64,000 bases of DNA from Onthophagus taurus. Taxonomy: Eukaryota > Arthropoda > Insecta > Coleoptera > Scarabaeidae. Of this stretch, positions 59,901-64,000 are shown piece by piece (position 1 is the stretch's first letter; the number at the start of each line of letters is the position of its first letter). Location of the stretch: the NCBI RefSeq assembly GCF_036711975.1, contig NC_091970.1, positions 6,269,501 through 6,333,500 on the forward strand. Reading direction: 5' to 3'. The translations under genes and the position numbers were made by a program. Below the pieces are notes generated by a model. That model was not told the origin of the DNA and did no database searches. It saw nothing but the letters and a program-made list of their open reading frames with translations.

Positions 59901-62548
59901 TATACTTTGATTAATAATTTGTGATATTTCCACAACGATCCTTCAAGAAATGAATTTTATAGCGAATTTTGAAAATTATCGATGAAAATTGCAACGTCGA
60001 AAATTTTATCAAAACTTCAAATATTGTTTTCTCAAAAACTAAAAGTTATTTTTCAAAACGGGTTGGATCATTGGAAAGAGGAGACTTTTATTAACACTTT
60101 GGGAAATTTTCATACTCATATTCCAAAAAATGGATTTTATACGAATTTTTAAAACTTAATCGGCGAAAATTGCAAAATTCGAAAAAATTGTCGATCATTT
60201 CAAAAATTTTTTTCTCAAAAATTAAAAGCGATTTTTCAAAACGGCTTGTTGCGTTAAAAAGAGGATACTTTAATTAATAATTGGTGATTTTTCCACAAGG
60301 ATCCTTCAAGAAATGAATTTTATAGCGAATTTTGAAAATTATCGATGAAAATTACAACGTCGAAAATTTTATCAAAACTTCAAATATTGTTTTCTCAAAA
60401 ACTAAAAGTTATTTTTCAAAACGGGTTGGTTCATTGGAAAGAGGACGTTTTTATTAACACTTTGGGAAATTTTCATACTCATATTCCAAGAAATGGATTT
60501 TATACGAATTTTTAAAACTTAATCGGCGAAAATTGTAGAATTCGAAACAATTATCGATCATTTAAAAAATTTATTTCTCAAAAACTAAAAGCTATTTTTC
60601 AAAACGGCTTTTTGCATTAAAAGGAGTATACTTTGATTAAGAATTTGTGATATTTCCACAACGATCCTTCAAGAAATGAATTTTATAGCGAATTTTGAAA
60701 ATTATCGAGGAAATTTGAAACATCGAAAATTTTATCAAAACTTTAAATATTGTTTTCTCAAAAACTAAAAGTTATTTTTCAAAACGGGTTGGATCATTGC
60801 AAAGATGAGACTTTTATTAACACTTTGGAAAATTTTCATACTCATATTCGAAGAAATGGATTTTATACGAATTTTTAAAGCTTAATCGGCGAAAATTGCA
60901 AAATTCGAAAAAATTGTCGATCATTTCAAAAATTTTTTTCTCAAAAATTAAAAGCGATTTTTCAAAACGGCTTTTTGCATTAAAAAGAGGATACTTTAGT
61001 TAATAATTGGTGATATTTCCACAAGGATCCTTCAAGAAATGAATTTTATAGCGAATTTTGAAAATTATCGATGAAAATTGCAACATCGAAAATTTTATCA
61101 AAACTTCAAATATTGTTTTCTCAAAAACTAAAAGTTATTTTTCAAAACGGGTTGGATCATTGGAAAGAGGAGACTTTTATTAACACTCTGGAAAATTTTC
61201 ATACTCATATTCCAAGAAGTGGATTTTATACGGATTTTTAAAACTGAATCGGCGAAAATTGTCAAATTCGAAAAAAATTCGATCATTTCAAAAATTTTTT
61301 TCTCAAAAATTAAAAGCGATTTTTCAAAACGGCTTTTTGCATTAAAAAGAGGATACTTTAATTAATAATTGGTGATATTTCCACAAGGATCCTTCAAGAA
61401 ATGAATTTTATAGCGAATTTTGAAAATTATCTATGAAAATTGCAACATCGAAAATTTTATCAAAAATTCAAACATTGTTTTCTCAAAAACTAAAAGTTAT
61501 TTTTCAAAATGTGTTGGTTCATTGGAAAGAGGACACTCTTATTAACACTTTGGGAAATTTTCATACTCATATTTGTATTGTGCCGGATATTTGTTCCACC
61601 ACTAATTGTTTGTAAATGACTAGACAGTGCTTGTAGAAGAATCAAAGACTGGACGTTTGGGTTTAGCCGTCTTAAGAGACACACGGTTAAACCCGAATGC
61701 TTCTAGTTCTATATCTAGCGTTGGTTAATGAATAAAAGTAATAAATAGGCGCATATTTGAGCTTATGATGCAAATGGGTTAAGTTATATGGATTTAATAC
61801 AAAAAAGTAAATCTATAAATGTTATATTTTTCCCGGCGATCGTTTCTATTGATAATTGTGTATGATTTTATAAGCGCGTGTACCGGAAGGTTAAAAATGT
61901 ATTAACAATTATTCATAATTGTTTTTAAGATTGACCATTATAAAAGGAATTGACTATGATAAGATTTAGGAAATACCAAAAATGAATTTATCTGCTGACG
62001 TTACTTGATTAATGTTTTTTTATTTATCAGAGATTATTATCTGGCTTATATAAGATTGTTGTTTACTTTTAATAAAAAAAAAAGTTGCAATTTAATCTCC
62101 ACATCAAAAATAATTAACAAACTCGGTTGATTAGCAATGAATTTGTCTATCAAACGTCATTAAAAAATCAAATTATTAAAAACTAAATAATTTAATTTCA
62201 GTAAGATCATCTTTTTGGTCGATTAGGAGCCGAATACATTCTTCGATTCGAAACCCGGCCATCAACGACGATTACATCAATTATCAAACCGATTATGATT
62301 CTTCGGTTGAAGAAAACGTTGAAAATCCAGTTCATTACGAGTACAGTAAGCCATTTATTTTTACTCCTACGTTTTTATTCAAAAACTTTTCTTTTCTATA
62401 TAGATAATAATAATAAAGTGGATGTTCCTATTTCTAAGAGTTCCAACAATCAACTCAGTGGAGTTTACAAAGAACGAGTAAGTTACGGTAAGTTTTCTAT
62501 CTTGCTTTTAATTTTTTTAAAGAATTCAGTACCAAAAAGAGAAGTTAA
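56966..62548 (+). CDS. Uncharacterised protein with Cys-rich segment, six exons
   Basis: Exons 56966-57348, 57414-57719, 57781-58514, 62202-62345, 62404-62487 and 62523-62548, all with GT...AG borders and matching phases, giving 558 residues. I do not recognise the family. Seen: a basic, Trp- and Asn-rich N-terminus ('NWKPWAQKVQG'); a possible CCCH-like group 'CTDKRCPFNHHNKNVGDGCF' (about residues 210-230); a charged helix 'RKRFFERKEKDMQEECR'; then a Cys-rich stretch (about 430-475: 'CRCCKTKQCF', 'CYYKGLPCTKNLLCKRGYHN', 'CSGDCCCKRD'). The protein is soluble with no signal peptide. Exons 4-6 are short and low in information, so their inclusion rests on splice phase. The intron 58515-62201 is mainly minisatellite and BamHI satellite. 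Confidence 0.7.
58735..59200 (+). repeat. Minisatellite in intron of the Cys-rich gene
   Basis: Degenerate 'agaagactaaatattgtttg' steps, same family and orientation as 1-3300. It runs directly into the BamHI satellite at 59210, and traces reappear at 61605-61640 ('aatgactagacagtgcttgt'). Confidence 0.8.
59210..61575 (+). repeat. BamHI satellite, intronic array (about 6.5 units)
   Basis: Same 362-bp dimer. It starts at 'tttttgcattaaaaacagga' and ends inside a unit at 'catactcatatt'. Two units carry 'acaacgatcc' instead of 'acaaggatcc' (about 59933 and 60659), 726 bp or exactly two units apart, which suggests duplication of a two-unit block. Confidence 0.93.
61640..61705. repeat. Hairpin beside intronic satellite
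   Basis: GGGTTTAGCCGT ... ACGGTTAAACCC (one unpaired base), loop about 12 nt, between 61656 and 61694, preceded by 'gactggacgt', a word also in hairpin 1. Confidence 0.6.
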
Positions 62549-63196
62549 AAATGCCGTGGTAATATCAAAACAGTTGCATTTGCAGTAAACCATCTGTTGC
62601 GATCGAATGAGTTCGAACCCATTAAGTTCAATCTCTCCACAACAAATTTCCGATCTTTTCCCATAATGCGGGAAATTTATAGGAACGTTTAAACAATAAT
62701 TAACGCTCAAACATTCTTTTTCATTTCCATTACAACTTTTTCATTACAAATTTTTTTAGAAAGATGACGTTTCGCTCTGTTAACTTTTGAAAAAGTAGTG
62801 TTATTCTGGCGCTTTTCCGGTGCCCACATGTGCTACGTATCTTTATACCGTATACACAATAATAATTTATATTTCATATAGCAAGAAATTTTTGCTCGGG
62901 TTATCTCACTCCGGTTCCCGGTTCCGTCGTATTTCTAGTCCGCCCTCTTTCTTTAAAATTAACTGTACATTGTCTTGCATTGGCTACCATATGTTTTATT
63001 TATACTCGGCCCGTAGACCGCGTTAATTTCCTCTAATTGCCGGTTCCAGGCCAGACGAAGTCATGTTTTCACAATTATGAATTGCACTGTAACATCCTCT
63101 CATTAAATACGATGATATTTCATTTAACATTCATCATTTTTTTATGCTTCATTTAAAAACATATTTCTGAAATGATATAATAAAAATGTTAATAAC
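62549..63196. other. 3' region of the Cys-rich gene, no further gene seen
   Basis: Balanced base composition around 62820-63070 but no open frame with recognisable content (the 68-codon frame at 62820 has no domain). Confidence 0.4.
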
Positions 63197-63484
63197 TTAT
63201 ACATAAAAGGATATGACGTTTTTGCAAAGCATTTGCTTTTTCTGTCTATTGAGGAAATGATTCTGAGCATCAAAACGGGACTCAATATTTTCTAAAGATG
63301 GAGACCTTTCTCTCTTCTTATTATTTGTATTTGTTTGTAGAGGACTTAGAGGAGATATTAAATGGTCTAATTTTGCGTTATGCTCTGTACTACTATCCGT
63401 GTAAAAAGTCACTTTAGAAATCGATATCTTCGTAACCGCTCGATGGAAAAAATTGCGGTTAAGTTTATTGTAATCAGTGAACAT
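63197..63484 (-). CDS. Small hypothetical protein
   Basis: 95-codon frame starting MFTDYNKLNRNFFHR, with a coding-like hydrophilic middle ('NKKRERSPSLENIESRFD'). I do not recognise it. It may be the last exon of a gene, a transposon relic or chance. No splice partners could be chosen. Confidence 0.25.
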   Translation of the reverse strand: MFTDYNKLNRNFFHRAVTKISISKVTFYTDSSTEHNAKLDHLISPLSPLQTNTNNKKRERSPSLENIESRFDAQNHFLNRQKKQMLCKNVISFYV

Positions 63485-63639
63485 TTCTGCTTATCACATG
63501 TTAATTTAAAAATTTTCGGGTCCACGGTTTTTCTTTTATCACGAGTTAAGTGAAAAAAAATATGTTAAACAATATCGGTTGTCGAATTCTGTTATCAGTT
63601 TTTTAAAATTAAGGCTTTTTTAAGAGCGATTTAATGCAA

Positions 63640-63805
63640 TTACAAATTAAAGAGAACCAGAAATAAGCTATGCGGGGAGAGGAGGGGTCCGTCCAATCGG
63701 AACAGATGGTGCGTTCTAGACAGTACGTTGCGCCTTTATCATACCTACATAAAGAAATAAGGCGCGACGTCCTGTCTGGGACGCACCATCTGTTCCGATT
63801 GGATG
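63640..63805. repeat. Hairpin element 2 beside inverted satellite
   Basis: Arms 63692-63736 and 63759-63803 pair over 45 bp with four mismatches (outer part TCCAATCGGAACAGATGGTG is perfect), loop 22 nt. It shares leading text and the inner arm 'gacgt..gcgcctt' with hairpin 1. Confidence 0.88.
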
Positions 63806-63814
63806 AAACCCCCG

Positions 63815-64000
63815 TCAAATTAATTATTAATTAAAGTATCCTCTTTTTAATGCAAAAAGCCGTTTTGAAAAATCGCTTTTAGTTTTTGAGAAATAAATTT
63901 TTGAAATGAACGACAATTTTTACGAAATTTGCAATTTTCGACGATTAAGTTTTAAAAATTCGTATAAAATCCAATCCATGGAATATGAGTATAAGAATTT
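63815..64000 (-). repeat. BamHI satellite, inverted, runs off the window
   Basis: 'attattaattaaagtatcct' through 'ccatggaatatgagtata', reverse orientation. Only about half a unit is inside the window. Confidence 0.9.

Overview
The window is animal nuclear DNA, most likely from an insect and plausibly a beetle. It is strongly AT-rich. Protein genes are split by short introns (48 nt to a few hundred nt) with GT...AG borders. It holds a tRNA-Tyr gene with an intron after the anticodon, several non-LTR retrotransposons and large satellite blocks. The order is inferred from protein resemblance only; no marker fixes the species.

Layout. 1-3995: a minisatellite block present three times, mixed with a dispersed repeat, next to the first two exons of a lysosomal alpha-N-acetylglucosaminidase (NAGLU) gene on the minus strand. 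4868-5861 and 12080-13204: two paralogous mARC-type MOSC-domain genes (minus), separated by 5 kb of a 362-bp BamHI satellite. 13511-14596: a HAD phosphatase of the phosphoglycolate/4-nitrophenyl phosphatase family (minus). 15340-17170: a dead 5'-truncated non-LTR element, followed by about 5.4 kb of 'CCAACCCAATT' repeats in a higher-order unit of about 1.64 kb. 21593-22160 and 24487-26945: a GC-rich palindromic satellite. 27900-37331: a monocarboxylate transporter (SLC16) gene with a likely remote 5' exon and an intron full of minisatellite. 38018-40450: duplicated fragments of both neighbouring genes, with a Jockey-like retroelement nested inside. 40522-42126: polynucleotide kinase 3'-phosphatase (PNKP, minus). 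44025-47583: a recently inserted but defective non-LTR element flanked by a 12-bp target duplication. 48399-49938: medium-chain acyl-CoA dehydrogenase (ACADM). 50232-50321: tRNA-Tyr. 53381-54789: a divergent pair of likely ciliary genes (CFAP276-like and a DUF4485 protein) sharing a 241-bp promoter. 56966-62548: a six-exon gene of unknown function with a Cys-rich segment, whose largest intron is filled with the BamHI satellite.

The genes are ordinary single-copy metabolic, repair and axonemal genes and do not form a pathway. What stands out is the repeat landscape. Four tandem-repeat families recur at several sites: the dimeric BamHI satellite, the 'AGACTAGATACTG' minisatellite, the CCAACCCAA repeat and the palindromic satellite. 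They invade introns, change orientation, share defined ends and have carried along pieces of genes and retroelements. I did not find a convincing new multi-gene system. The palindromic satellite, the hairpins beside satellite blocks and the exon-carrying minisatellite are the best candidates for undescribed biology.
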